Shown here one piece after another: positions 48,293 to 58,709 of a stretch of 64,000 bases of DNA. The stretch is from NCBI GenBank assembly GCA_030690945.1, contig JAUYFM010000004.1:25718-89717 (forward strand), written 5' to 3'. The stretch comes from Smithellaceae bacterium. GTDB taxonomy: Bacteria > Desulfobacterota > Syntrophia > Syntrophales > Smithellaceae. The translations under genes and the position numbers were made by a program. Numbering within the stretch: position 1 is the first letter of the stretch; each line of letters opens with the position of its first letter. Below the pieces are notes generated by a model. It did not search any database. It worked only from the letters and a program-made list of their open reading frames with translations, and was not told the DNA's origin.

Positions 48293-48338
48293 CACAATGT
48301 ATCATCGGCACGGTCATCGAGGCCGATGATACATTGTG
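48293..48338. repeat. Perfect 17-bp inverted repeat between CMD and the sigma-54 regulator
   Basis: CACAATGTATCATCGGC-12 nt-GCCGATGATACATTGTG. Confidence 0.9.
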
Positions 48339-48340
48339 GG

Positions 48341-48381
48341 GCCAAGATTTCATTGACACACAAAACCACGTTTCTTGTACC
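48341..48381 (+). promoter_or_regulatory. Repeated promoter motif, copy upstream of the sigma-54 regulator
   Basis: GCCAAGATTTCA-TTGACA (48353-48358)-N17-TGTACC. Confidence 0.65.
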
Positions 48382-48494
48382 CCCCACAAAAAGGAATTTC
48401 TTATCAAAGCATGTGCATATTTTGATTGACATCCAGTGGTGTCCTCTTGTAGCATCCACACACAAAAAAAACCAACTAGAGATGGTGAGAAGCG

Positions 48495-50270
48495 ATGAAG
48501 GGTGAAAAAGTACTCTGTTTAGACTGCTATTTTCAGACGATTCTCGATACTGTGCTGCTTGGGGTGCTGGTTACGGATTCCAAAGGCTATCTGATCTATA
48601 TCAACAACATGGCCCGATCCCTGATTGGTTTTAAAGACGATATCAATACCCAAAAAGTACACTATGCGGAAATCGATTATGCCTCCTGGTTGAATTTTAG
48701 AAAAATCATCGAGACCAAGGAACCTCAGATCGGAATTCCAGTCATGAGTTTTTCTAAGCCGATGCTGGCCAATCGTTCACCCATAACCAAAAACGGCGAG
48801 GTTGTCGGGATCATCAGTGTTTTTCATGAACTCGACAAGTATGAAAACATATCCGAATATCTTCAGAAATATAAGAATTTGACGAAACAACTGGAAGCTA
48901 TCCTCGATTCCTCCTATGACGGCATTTTCATAACCGATAGCGAGGGGGTCGGCATCCGTTCCAATGCCGCTTATGAGCGGATCACGGGGGTTGACGCCTC
49001 CGAATTCATCGGCAGGAACATGCGGGATTTGGAGCAGGAAGGACAGATCAACCAGAGCGCCACCCTGAAAGTCCTGCAATCGCGGAAGACGGAAACAATC
49101 ACCCAGAGAAGCAGGACCGGCAAAGTGGTTTTAGCGACGGGCAATCCAATCTTCAACGATCAGGGAGAGATCAGCATGGTGCTTACCAATCTGCGGGACA
49201 TGACCGATCTTAACAAACTAAGTCTCCAGTTACAGCAATCCCAGGAAATTAATTTAGAATATAAGAAAAGGCTTCAAGAACTCCAGCGTGCTTCACGATC
49301 AGGAAAATCAAAGGTGGTGGCTACCTCCGAAGCCATGAAGCACGTCTACCAGGCGGCACAGTGCGTCTGCAACACCGATACTCCCGTTTTTATCCATGGC
49401 GAAACCGGCGTGGGCAAGGATCTCATCGCCCAGGAGATTCACAATCTGTCGGATCGTTCATCAACCGGAATCCTCGTCAAGATCAATTGCGGCGCCATTC
49501 CCGAGACGCTATTGGAAAGTGAGCTTTTTGGTTATACGGCGGGAGCCTTTACCGGTGCAAATGGTCGCGGCAAGCCTGGTTTATTTGAAGTTGCGGACAA
49601 CGGCACCCTTTTTCTGGACGAGATTGATTCCATGCCGCTGTCCATTCAATCTAAACTGCTGAGAGTCCTGCAGGATTTTGAGATCAGACGGCTGGGCAAC
49701 ACGGTAACCAAGAAGGTAAACGTGCGGTTGATTTGCGCTGCCAACCAGGACATGAAGGAACTCATTGAAAAAAAGATGTTTCGTTCTGACCTTTATTATC
49801 GCCTGAATGTCATCCCCATCCATATCCCACCTCTGAGGGAACGTTCAGAAGAAATTCCCACGCTCCTTCAAATATTTATGAAGCGTTTCAACCTGAAACA
49901 TTCTATGAGGAAGACCATAAGCAGGGACTGTTATACGATTCTGACCCAATACAACTGGCCCGGAAATGTGCGCGAACTGGCCAATGTTATTGAGAGACTT
50001 GTCATCCTTACCCCTGGCGACTGTATCACGACACGAGATCTCCCGACTGAGATTCAGAACCAATTTCAAAGTGAGAAGGCCGGCGCGGATCTTCACTCCC
50101 TGAAAGAGCAGCTGAGATGTGCCGAGGCAAAGATTATCTCCGAGGCGCTTAAGAAGCATGGAAACGCGCGGCGGGCAGCCATGTATCTGGGGGTCAATCC
50201 ATCCACAATATGCCGCAAGCTTTGCAAAAAGGAACAGAAACTTGCGTTTCGCGTTGCAATTGCGCAATAA
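48495..50270 (+). CDS. Sigma-54-dependent PAS/AAA+/Fis-type regulator
   Basis: PAS domains, GETGVGKDLIAQEIHNLS, ELFGYTAGAFTGANGRGKPGLFE, C-terminal HTH. Confidence 0.94.
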   Translation: MKGEKVLCLDCYFQTILDTVLLGVLVTDSKGYLIYINNMARSLIGFKDDINTQKVHYAEIDYASWLNFRKIIETKEPQIGIPVMSFSKPMLANRSPITKNGEVVGIISVFHELDKYENISEYLQKYKNLTKQLEAILDSSYDGIFITDSEGVGIRSNAAYERITGVDASEFIGRNMRDLEQEGQINQSATLKVLQSRKTETITQRSRTGKVVLATGNPIFNDQGEISMVLTNLRDMTDLNKLSLQLQQSQEINLEYKKRLQELQRASRSGKSKVVATSEAMKHVYQAAQCVCNTDTPVFIHGETGVGKDLIAQEIHNLSDRSSTGILVKINCGAIPETLLESELFGYTAGAFTGANGRGKPGLFEVADNGTLFLDEIDSMPLSIQSKLLRVLQDFEIRRLGNTVTKKVNVRLICAANQDMKELIEKKMFRSDLYYRLNVIPIHIPPLRERSEEIPTLLQIFMKRFNLKHSMRKTISRDCYTILTQYNWPGNVRELANVIERLVILTPGDCITTRDLPTEIQNQFQSEKAGADLHSLKEQLRCAEAKIISEALKKHGNARRAAMYLGVNPSTICRKLCKKEQKLAFRVAIAQ

Positions 50271-50492
50271 GTTACGGCAATTTTATTTATCATCAAAAAC
50301 AAGCATCTGTAAGCGCTTAACGCTAAGTCGCACTTTCATCTGTTGCTTTTATGCAAAATTATCGCCCGGGAAAACTGGTCTTTTTAACAAATAATTTCAA
50401 GCAGCTTATTTATTGGTTCACTATCCAATACCTCGTATTCTATACTATTTTAATGCGTGTTCGTGGCCATTTCGAGGCTGTTGATGGGCAAT

Positions 50493-50508
50493 TGGTATAG
50501 TCATTGCT
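50493..50508 (+). promoter_or_regulatory. Putative sigma-54 promoter of the TRAP/catabolic operon
   Basis: TGGTAT-AGTCA-TTGCT with the required GG-N10-GC spacing, about 50 bp before dctQ ATG 50560. Confidence 0.7.
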
Positions 50509-50559
50509 TGTAAACTAGGGATGCACCCGTGTTACAAAATATTTCCGAGGAGTGTACGC

Positions 50560-51090
50560 ATGGAAAAGTTCATCAGAACAATTGAGACCATAAGCGAATA
50601 TTCGGGCCGATGGGCATCGTGGATCGTTTATGCCGGAATCATCATGCTCTCAGCCGAGGTGTTGCTTCGTTACATCTTTAACAGCCCGACTGTCTGGGCC
50701 CACGGCTACACCCAGCGCCTTTACGGGAGTTACTTTGTCCTGGTCGGGGCATACACCTTCATTCACAAGGGGCACGTTCGGGTCGATGTGCTCTATGAAC
50801 ACCTGTCCGCAAAAGTGAAGGCCTGGCTGGATATCTTAAACTGCGTATTTCTGCTGGTATGGGCCGGGATCCTGATTCCGGTCAGTTGGCTATTTTTTCT
50901 GAAGTCCTACAACATGGGTGAGGTCGATGAAATGGTTCTTGCCCACCCGATGTGGTGGGTGAAGTTTCTGATAACTGTGGGCATGATACTCATTTCCCTG
51001 CAGGGTATAAGTGAAATTTTGAAACAGTTTTCAGTGCTGTCCGGGCTGAAGATATCATCCGTTACCATCGAGAAGAGGGAGGAAGTATGA
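50560..51090 (+). CDS. TRAP transporter small permease (DctQ)
   Basis: About four TM segments; SAEVLLRYIFNSPTVWAHGYTQRLYGSYFVLVGAYTF; followed by DctM. Confidence 0.88.
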   Translation: MEKFIRTIETISEYSGRWASWIVYAGIIMLSAEVLLRYIFNSPTVWAHGYTQRLYGSYFVLVGAYTFIHKGHVRVDVLYEHLSAKVKAWLDILNCVFLLVWAGILIPVSWLFFLKSYNMGEVDEMVLAHPMWWVKFLITVGMILISLQGISEILKQFSVLSGLKISSVTIEKREEV

Positions 51091-52406
51091 GTCCTGAATT
51101 GATTCTGACCATCGGTATGTTTAGTGCATTAATAATAGCTATTATGCTCGGCATTTCACTTGCCTTTGCCATGGGCGGGATAGCCATCGTTACCGCCTTT
51201 ATCCTCTGGGGATCGGACGGATTTTTTACAATAATAAGCGGTGTGTTCAAGTATATGTGGATGGTGGAACTTGCTGCGGTACCCCTTTTCATATTCATGG
51301 GGGTTGCACTGGCCAAGAGCACTATTGCCAAAGAGATGTACGAAGCGTTTTACGTCTGCGCCGGATCGATTCGTGGCGGCCTGGCGGTCGGTTCCTGCGG
51401 TTTTGCCGCCGCGCTTTCGGCCATGACGGGGAGTTGTGCGGCCTCGACCCTCACGGCCGGTCTCGTAGGTATTCCTCCCATGCGCCAACGGGGATATAAC
51501 GAATCTCTGATTTTCGGGACAATCTGCGCCGCCGGGTCCATGGGCGTCCTCATCCCGCCAAGCATTACGCTGGTTATTATCGGCATGACGTCAGGCGAGT
51601 CCATCGGTAAACTCTTTGCCGGGGGGATGACCTCCGGCCTGTTCATCGTGTCGCTCTTCATCGCCTATATCCTGATTTTAACCTGGCTTAAGCCCTCTTA
51701 CGCTCCGGCGCGGGTGGAAAAATCAACTCTGAAGGAAAAGATATTTGCCATGCGGACAGTTATTCTGCCCGGTGTCGTCATTATTTCAGTGCTCGGTTCG
51801 ATTTTTGTCGGCATTGCCACACCCACCGAAGCAGCCGCAATCGGGTGTGTAGCGGTCTTCCTTTGTGTCCTGGCCCGGGGAGAAGCCAACATGAAATTCA
51901 TCACAGATGTTGTCTACAGCACATCGAATGTGACCGGAATGGTCATCTGGATCATGTTCGGCGCCGCCGGTTTCGTCAGCGTTTACATGGGCGCCGGCGG
52001 AGCAGGCTTCATTCAGGAGTTCCTCTTGGGTCTGGAGATCGGGCGGTGGGGTGTTTTCACCATCACCATGGTTATCGTGTTCATTCTGGGATGCTTTCTT
52101 GATCCGGTGGGGATCATCCTGCTCGTTCTGCCAATCTTCTACCCGGTCATCAAATCGCTCGGATTCGACCCGGTCTGGTACTGCGTCCTTTTCCAGGTCA
52201 ACCTCTGTATGGGGTATATCACACCGCCTTTCGGCTACAATCTCTTCTACCTCAAGACGCTGACGCCTGAGACACCCATGTGGGCTATCTATAAAAGTAT
52301 CGTTCCCTTTGTTGCCATAATGATATTTAGTATGCTTTTTATGATTATTTTCCCCGGTATCATCACCTGGCTGCCCGGAGTCATGATCGGAAACGTCGGT
52401 AAATAA
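51087..52406 (+). CDS. TRAP transporter large permease (DctM)
   Basis: CGFAAALSAMTGSCAASTLTAGLVGIPPMRQRGYNESLIFGTICAAGSMGVLIPPSITLVIIG. Confidence 0.93.
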   Translation: MSPELILTIGMFSALIIAIMLGISLAFAMGGIAIVTAFILWGSDGFFTIISGVFKYMWMVELAAVPLFIFMGVALAKSTIAKEMYEAFYVCAGSIRGGLAVGSCGFAAALSAMTGSCAASTLTAGLVGIPPMRQRGYNESLIFGTICAAGSMGVLIPPSITLVIIGMTSGESIGKLFAGGMTSGLFIVSLFIAYILILTWLKPSYAPARVEKSTLKEKIFAMRTVILPGVVIISVLGSIFVGIATPTEAAAIGCVAVFLCVLARGEANMKFITDVVYSTSNVTGMVIWIMFGAAGFVSVYMGAGGAGFIQEFLLGLEIGRWGVFTITMVIVFILGCFLDPVGIILLVLPIFYPVIKSLGFDPVWYCVLFQVNLCMGYITPPFGYNLFYLKTLTPETPMWAIYKSIVPFVAIMIFSMLFMIIFPGIITWLPGVMIGNVGK

Positions 52407-52483
52407 ACCGGCAGTCTGCGGTGAAATGAGGGCGCACGACGCCTGAAACATTAACCCTTATCCAGAAAAAAAAGGAGGTTCGA

Positions 52484-53545
52484 ATGGAAAACAAGGAGAT
52501 GACACGAAGAGATGTCCTAAAGTTGAGTGCCGCAGCAGGTCTGACCGCTGTGGCTGGTTCCCTGGCCGGCACCACCAGTTCCTTCGCCCAGAGCGGAAAA
52601 CAGCCCAAGTTCAAACTTCGCATGCAATGCCACTGGCCGATAGGGGTTGGGTATTACAAATTTGCTTTTGTTGAGTACTGCGACCGGGTGCGACAGGCGA
52701 CCGATGGGGACGTGGTCATCACCCCGTATGCTCCGGATTCCATCGTTCCGACCAAAGATACACTGGAGGCCTGCGGCAGCGGTCTTTTGGACATGAACTG
52801 GTGCTGGGGATCCTATTGGCAGGGTAAGATGCCGGTTGCTTCACTCTTTTGCGGACATACTTTCGTGTGGGAAGACTTGTCTGCGATGTACTGGAATAGT
52901 TACATGCAGGATTGCATGTCAATTTATCGCGCCGCCTACAAGGAGCATGGTGTGCATCTGCTCGTTCCCATTGGAATAGACGGCATCACCTTGTGGTCAA
53001 AGAAGCCGATCCGGACCATGAATGATTTCAAGGGGCTGAAAGTACGCAGCACAGGGCTGCCTGCCGAAACTCTGAAAAAGGCAGGCTGCACCCCGGTCTT
53101 CTTCCCCGGTTCGGAATTATATCAGGCCCTGCAGTCCGGTGTCTGCGATGCGGCACACTGGGGGGCAGTATATACCGGCGCCGAGATGAAATTCAACGAG
53201 ATTACCAAATATATTGTCCAGCCCGATCTGGCGCGCGTCAGCAACGCCGAAATTTCTGTGAACAAAAAACTGTGGGACAAACTGCCCAAAGATATCCAGC
53301 GTATCCTTGAGGACTGCGGCATGGCAATCAACTATGAGTGCTATGCGCGTTGCGACTACCTGAGCAAGGTGGGCTTGAAAAAATTTGTTGCGGCAGGAGG
53401 CCAGGTCAGCCAGATTGAGCCCGCGGCCGTCAAACAACTCCAGAAATTCTCGGATCAGGTCCTTGACGAATATGCTAAGAAGGATCCCAAATACTGCGGG
53501 CCGGTAGTAAAGAAGTATCGCGAGATGTTCGATCTCGTGCGCTAA
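52484..53545 (+). CDS. TRAP transporter substrate-binding protein (DctP)
   Basis: TAT-like N-terminus (MTRRDVLKLSAAAGL), FKGLKVRSTGLPAETLKKAGCTPVFFPGSELYQALQSGVCDAAHWG. Confidence 0.92.
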   Translation: MENKEMTRRDVLKLSAAAGLTAVAGSLAGTTSSFAQSGKQPKFKLRMQCHWPIGVGYYKFAFVEYCDRVRQATDGDVVITPYAPDSIVPTKDTLEACGSGLLDMNWCWGSYWQGKMPVASLFCGHTFVWEDLSAMYWNSYMQDCMSIYRAAYKEHGVHLLVPIGIDGITLWSKKPIRTMNDFKGLKVRSTGLPAETLKKAGCTPVFFPGSELYQALQSGVCDAAHWGAVYTGAEMKFNEITKYIVQPDLARVSNAEISVNKKLWDKLPKDIQRILEDCGMAINYECYARCDYLSKVGLKKFVAAGGQVSQIEPAAVKQLQKFSDQVLDEYAKKDPKYCGPVVKKYREMFDLVR

Positions 53546-53735
53546 GCAATTACCAGACAATGAGAATGCCGGCAGGGCTGTGGCCCTGCCGGCCGTTAAA
53601 TCGCCATCCATGGCAGGAATGTGGAGAATTGCAAAAAAACAGACGAAGTCCGGCAAGCTCTTTAAGAGACTGTTGTGACAAGCAATTTCTGAAAACACGG
53701 ACGTAAGACAAGAAAGTTAAACACGGGAGGTACCG

Positions 53736-55034
53736 ATGAAAGAAACAAAACCAGGACCACTGGCCAAATACACCATACTGGATTTCACCTGGGTGCTGGC
53801 CGGTCCCCATGCCACCAAGATGTTTACCGATCTGGGCGCAAATGTCATCAAGGTGGAGCAGTACCAGGCCGGCGCCAACGAACGGTGGCTGCCCATGCGC
53901 GTGGATCATGACGGCGTTACCCAGAGCTCTTACAGCATTAATGTCAATCGAGGCAAGAAGAGCATCTGCGTCAACCTGAAAAGTAATGAAGGAATGGAGC
54001 TGATCAGGGAACTCATCCAAAAGAGTGATGTCCTTATAGAGAACTTTTCTCCCGAGGTCATGGGGCGTCTGAATCTGGATTACGAATCGGTAAAGAAGAT
54101 CAAAAAGGACATCGTCTATTGTTCGATCTCCTGCTTCGGCCACTGGGGTCCTTACAGTCACAAACCCGGCTACGACATCATCGCCCAGAGCGCCAGCGGC
54201 TGGATCGCCCAAAGCAAACCCAATATCATGGCCCCGGTTTCCATCGGGGACATGAATGCCAGCATGTACGCCTGTACCGCGATTCTGTCGGCGCTGCTGT
54301 TCCGTGAGCAAACCGGGACCGGGCAGAATATCGATATCTCCATGATGGACTGTTTGTTCGGACTTCATGAGAACACGCTGCCCTGGTATATGATCAGCGA
54401 GGCCATCGGTGTCCCAAAAGAGCCTATGCAAGTCGGCGCGAAGCATCCCGGGTATTCGCCTTATGGCATTTATCAGGGGAAAAACGGCTCGATTGCCATT
54501 GCCTTGCTGACCGAAGCCCGCTGGCCTGCGCTTGTAAAAGCAATGGGAGAAGATTTCTGCTGGTTGAAGGATGACCCTCGTTTTAAAACCGTTTCATTGC
54601 GCTGCACGACCGATAATGCGCCGCTTCTTCACGAAACATTGGAAAAATGGGTCATGACTCTGCCGACCGTCGAAGAGGCCGAGAAAATCCTCGAAGAGGC
54701 AGGTATCCCCTGCATGCGGGTGAGAACGCTGGTCGAACTGGCCACGAAAGACCCTCAGATCAAGGCCCGAGAGATGATATCACGGGTGTACCAACCCTTC
54801 ATCGGCCCCATGATGATGTATGGCTGCCCGTTGAAGATGTCCGAAACGTCCGGCTGCATACGCGGGTATGCGCCGCTCCTTGGGGAACATAACCGTGAAG
54901 TTCTGCAAAAGATGCTGGGGCGATCCGACGAATCCATCGACAAGCTCTATCAGGAAGGTGTGCTCTATCACGAGGAAGCCATTAACAGGCTGCCTGCAGA
55001 ATTGGCCAAGATGGAGCAATTGCAATCACAATAG
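53736..55034 (+). CDS. CaiB/BaiF family III CoA-transferase
   Basis: LDFTWVLAGPHATKMFTDLGANVIKVEQ, NVNRGKKSICVNLKSNEGMELIRELIQKSDVLIENFSPEVM. Confidence 0.95.
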   Translation: MKETKPGPLAKYTILDFTWVLAGPHATKMFTDLGANVIKVEQYQAGANERWLPMRVDHDGVTQSSYSINVNRGKKSICVNLKSNEGMELIRELIQKSDVLIENFSPEVMGRLNLDYESVKKIKKDIVYCSISCFGHWGPYSHKPGYDIIAQSASGWIAQSKPNIMAPVSIGDMNASMYACTAILSALLFREQTGTGQNIDISMMDCLFGLHENTLPWYMISEAIGVPKEPMQVGAKHPGYSPYGIYQGKNGSIAIALLTEARWPALVKAMGEDFCWLKDDPRFKTVSLRCTTDNAPLLHETLEKWVMTLPTVEEAEKILEEAGIPCMRVRTLVELATKDPQIKAREMISRVYQPFIGPMMMYGCPLKMSETSGCIRGYAPLLGEHNREVLQKMLGRSDESIDKLYQEGVLYHEEAINRLPAELAKMEQLQSQ

Positions 55035-55087
55035 ACCGTCCGGAGAAACATCTGCAGAATCATTCGTACAACGAAAAGGAGCAAAGC

Positions 55088-55867
55088 ATGGGCGCAGATC
55101 TGTTTGCAAGGCTGTTCTCCCTGCAAGGGAAGACAGCCCTGATCAGCGGGGGATATAAGGGAATCGGCCGGATGTTTGCCGAAACTTATGCCGAGGCGGG
55201 AGCCAATGTGGCCATCGTCGCCAGAAATCTCGAAGGCTGCATGCAGGCCGCCTCAGAGATATCCGGCAGGTTCGGCGTCAAGGCGATCGGCCTGTCCATG
55301 GACATCCGGAAAACCGAAATCGTCAACCGGGTCGTCAGGGAAGTCGTGGACGCCTTCGGCAGGATCGACATCCTGGTGAACAATGCCGGAATCACCGGAA
55401 CCGAAAAACCGGTTCTGAAAATGTCCGACGAAGACCTGGACGACGTGATGAGCGTTGATTTCCGCGGCGCCTTTGTGACATCACGGGCAGTGGCCGGATA
55501 CATGGTGCCACAAAAAAGCGGCCGAATCATCAACGTATCCTCCATTCTGGGTAAGATCGCCGCCCGCAACATGACGGGATACTGCGCCAGCAAGGCGGCT
55601 GCGATCCAACTGACCAAGGTCATGGCCCTGGAACTGATCCGCGACAATATCCAGGTCAATGCGCTGTGCCCCGGTTATTTTCTGACGGATTTCAACCGTG
55701 AATTCTTCAATTCCGAGGCTGGAACGACCCTGGTCAAGAAGATGATTCCCATCAACCGGGTGGGCAATCTCGACGAACTCCGTTCAACAGCGCTGTTTCT
55801 GGCGACGTGCCCCTCATTCCTGACAGGAGCCGAGATTTACGTTGACGGCGGGCACACGCTTGTATAA
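55088..55867 (+). CDS. SDR-family oxidoreductase
   Basis: ALISGGYKGIGRMFAETYAEAGANV, LVNNAGI, YCASKAA. Confidence 0.94.
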   Translation: MGADLFARLFSLQGKTALISGGYKGIGRMFAETYAEAGANVAIVARNLEGCMQAASEISGRFGVKAIGLSMDIRKTEIVNRVVREVVDAFGRIDILVNNAGITGTEKPVLKMSDEDLDDVMSVDFRGAFVTSRAVAGYMVPQKSGRIINVSSILGKIAARNMTGYCASKAAAIQLTKVMALELIRDNIQVNALCPGYFLTDFNREFFNSEAGTTLVKKMIPINRVGNLDELRSTALFLATCPSFLTGAEIYVDGGHTLV

Positions 55868-55921
55868 TTAATGATAAATAGGATACAGGACATTACAGAT
55901 AAACAAACAATTAGGAGGTAA

Positions 55922-57373
55922 ATGGGAGATATGATCAAGACAAAAGAGGATTACATCGAGAGTTTGAAACAGCAGAAATTGAACGTATATTACAAAGGGG
56001 AACGCGTGGAAGACGTCACGACCCATCCGGCTTTAATTCCCCATATCAACTCGGCGGCAAAAACTTATGAGCTGGCGCTGCGGCCCGAATATGAAGACTT
56101 GATGACCGCCACGAGCCATCTGACGGGGAAGAAAATCAACCGGTTCACTCACATCCACCAATCCATCGACGACCTGATCAAAAAAGTCCAGATGCTCCGC
56201 CTCATCTCCCATGAAACGGGTAGCTGTTATCAGCGTTGCGTAGGATTCGACGCCATGAACGCACTTTACATGACCACTTATGAGATCGATCAAGCCCATG
56301 GGACCCAATATTTCAAACGGTTCGTGGAATTTCTCAAGATGGTCCAATCGGAAAATATCATGATCGTTGGCGGCATGACGGACCCCAAGGGAGACCGATC
56401 AAAACGCCCCAGTGAACAGCGCGATCCGGACCTTTTTACCCATGTCGTTGAAAAAAGAGAAGATGGCATCGTCATTCGCGGAGCCAAGGCGCACATGACC
56501 GGCTCCATCAACAGCCATGAGATTCTCATCATGCCCACCCAGAACATGGCCAAAGGCGATGAAGCCTATGCCGTTGCAGCGGCAATTCCTTTAACGGCAA
56601 AAGGGATCACCCTTATTTTCGGCCGCCAGTCCAATGAGGAAAGAAAGCTCGAAGAAGGGATTGACGCCGGGAACAAGGAATTCGGAGTTGTCGGCGGTGA
56701 AGCCCTCATTATTTTTGAAGATGTTTTCGTCCCCTGGGAAAGGGTCTTCATGTGCGGCGAAATCGATTTCAGCGGCATGCTCGTCGAGCGTTTTGCCACT
56801 CTGCACCGGCAGAACTACGGAGGCTGCAAGGGCGGCGTGTCCGACATCATTATCGGAGCCACAGCCCTGTCTGCCCAGTATCAGGGGACAGCGAACGCCT
56901 CTCACGTCAAGGATAAGCTAATTGAGATGATGCATTTGGCCGAAACCGTCTATGCGGGCTCGGTGGCTTGCTCCGCCATGGGGTTTAAAACAGCTAGCGG
57001 CGCTTTTTATCCCGATCCACTCCTGGCCAATTGCACCAAGCACAACATCACTCGCAACATCTATGAAATCTCGCGCCTGGCTCATGATATAGCCGGCGGG
57101 ATCATGGCAACCCTTCCCTTTGACCAGGATCTGAGAAGTCCGGAGGTCGGCAAGTATGTAAAGAAATTCCTGGCTGGCGTGGAAGGTGTTTCGACGGAAA
57201 ACAGAATGAAAATACTGCGACTGATCGAAAATATGACGGGCGGCACATGCATGATTGAAAGTATGCACGGCGCCGGTCCTCCTCAGAGCCAACGGGTCAT
57301 GTACCAGCGTCTGGGGAACTTGCCGAATAAGATCAAGTGGGCAAAAAATCTGGCAAAAATAAAGGATGCATAA
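55922..57373 (+). CDS. 4-hydroxybutyryl-CoA dehydratase-like (HpaB fold) enzyme
   Basis: CYQRC (C-x3-C) and HRQNYGGC (H-x6-C) match the spacing of the AbfD [4Fe-4S] ligands. Confidence 0.85.
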   Translation: MGDMIKTKEDYIESLKQQKLNVYYKGERVEDVTTHPALIPHINSAAKTYELALRPEYEDLMTATSHLTGKKINRFTHIHQSIDDLIKKVQMLRLISHETGSCYQRCVGFDAMNALYMTTYEIDQAHGTQYFKRFVEFLKMVQSENIMIVGGMTDPKGDRSKRPSEQRDPDLFTHVVEKREDGIVIRGAKAHMTGSINSHEILIMPTQNMAKGDEAYAVAAAIPLTAKGITLIFGRQSNEERKLEEGIDAGNKEFGVVGGEALIIFEDVFVPWERVFMCGEIDFSGMLVERFATLHRQNYGGCKGGVSDIIIGATALSAQYQGTANASHVKDKLIEMMHLAETVYAGSVACSAMGFKTASGAFYPDPLLANCTKHNITRNIYEISRLAHDIAGGIMATLPFDQDLRSPEVGKYVKKFLAGVEGVSTENRMKILRLIENMTGGTCMIESMHGAGPPQSQRVMYQRLGNLPNKIKWAKNLAKIKDA

Positions 57374-57445
57374 AGTTCATATCATTTTCATCACATAGAT
57401 CCAGGCGTTGCGTCCGGTTTTTACGGAGCCATTGATGAGGAGTCT

Positions 57446-58642
57446 ATGAAAACAGAAATTGATCGCTTGGCAAAAGAAGTGGAAGCCAAGGTAATCGCCT
57501 GGCGACGAGACATTCACCAGCATCCGGAGCTTTCCAATCGAGAGTTCAGAACTGGAGCGCTTGTCGCCCGGCATCTGAAAGGTCTCGGCTTGGAGGTTAA
57601 AACGGACGTTGCCAAGACGGGCGTCACCGGTCTGCTTCATGGCAAAAAGAAAGGCGCCGTTGTAGCCTTGCGCGCCGATATGGATGCACTGCCCGTAATT
57701 GAAATGACGAAGGCGTCCTATGCCTCCAAAAACGCTGGTGTGATGCATGCCTGTGGTCATGATTGCCACACGGCGATCCTCATGGGAACCGCTGAAGTGC
57801 TCACGAAAATGCGCGAGAAAATTACCGGCAGCGTAAAATTCATTTTTCAACCGGCAGAGGAGGGTCCTCCGGAAGGTGAAGAAGGCGGGGCATTCTTAAT
57901 GATCAAGGAAGGCGCCTTGAAAGATCCGATGCCGGATGCCATCATCGGCCTCCATGTCGGCCGCTTTCCGGGGCGGGTGTTCTTCTACCGATCGGGCCCT
58001 TTTATGGCGTCGGGAGATGTCCTAAATATTGTGGTCAAGGGATCTCAAACCCACGGGGCTATGCCCTGGCAAGGCGTTGATCCCATTGTCGTGGCGGCCC
58101 AGATTGTTATCGGATTGCAGTCGATTGTCAGCCGCCAAACCGATCTGACCCGAACGCCTGCCGTGATTTCCATCGGTAAAATCAGTGGCGGCCAAAGGTT
58201 CAACATCATTCCCCAACAAGTCGAGATGATGGGGACGATTCGTGTTGCTGACAACAATATCCGCGAAGAAATCCTTGTGAAGGTTAGAAAGACGGCACAG
58301 ATGATCGCGAAAAGTGCCGGTGCAACGGCCAAAGTGACCGTGAAACGAGCATTCGCCGTGACGTTTAATGATCCGGCGCTTACGGCAAAGGTTGTCCCAA
58401 TCCTTCAGAAACTTGTAAGCAAGGAGGACGTTGTTGAAGTACCATTAATGACCAGTTCGGAAGACTTCAGCTTTTATCAGGAAAAGATACCGGGGTTCTT
58501 CTTCTTCATGAACGTCAAGCCGCCTAACGGCGATGTAATACCGATACACTCCCCCTTCTTCGACGTAGACGAAAAGGCCTTGATAACAGGCGTACGCGCA
58601 CTTTCCCACTTGGCTGTGGACTTCTTGAAAGCGAAACGCTGA
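57446..58642 (+). CDS. M20-family amidohydrolase/peptidase
   Basis: WRRDIHQHPELSNREF, LRADMDALPV, MHACGHDCHTAILMG, FQPAEEG. Confidence 0.95.
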   Translation: MKTEIDRLAKEVEAKVIAWRRDIHQHPELSNREFRTGALVARHLKGLGLEVKTDVAKTGVTGLLHGKKKGAVVALRADMDALPVIEMTKASYASKNAGVMHACGHDCHTAILMGTAEVLTKMREKITGSVKFIFQPAEEGPPEGEEGGAFLMIKEGALKDPMPDAIIGLHVGRFPGRVFFYRSGPFMASGDVLNIVVKGSQTHGAMPWQGVDPIVVAAQIVIGLQSIVSRQTDLTRTPAVISIGKISGGQRFNIIPQQVEMMGTIRVADNNIREEILVKVRKTAQMIAKSAGATAKVTVKRAFAVTFNDPALTAKVVPILQKLVSKEDVVEVPLMTSSEDFSFYQEKIPGFFFFMNVKPPNGDVIPIHSPFFDVDEKALITGVRALSHLAVDFLKAKR

Positions 58643-58709
58643 ATGGCGGAACCCAAAGAAGAAAAAATTTTTCTTATCGCTTTCTTATATTTTGACAGCA
58701 ATATTTTAT

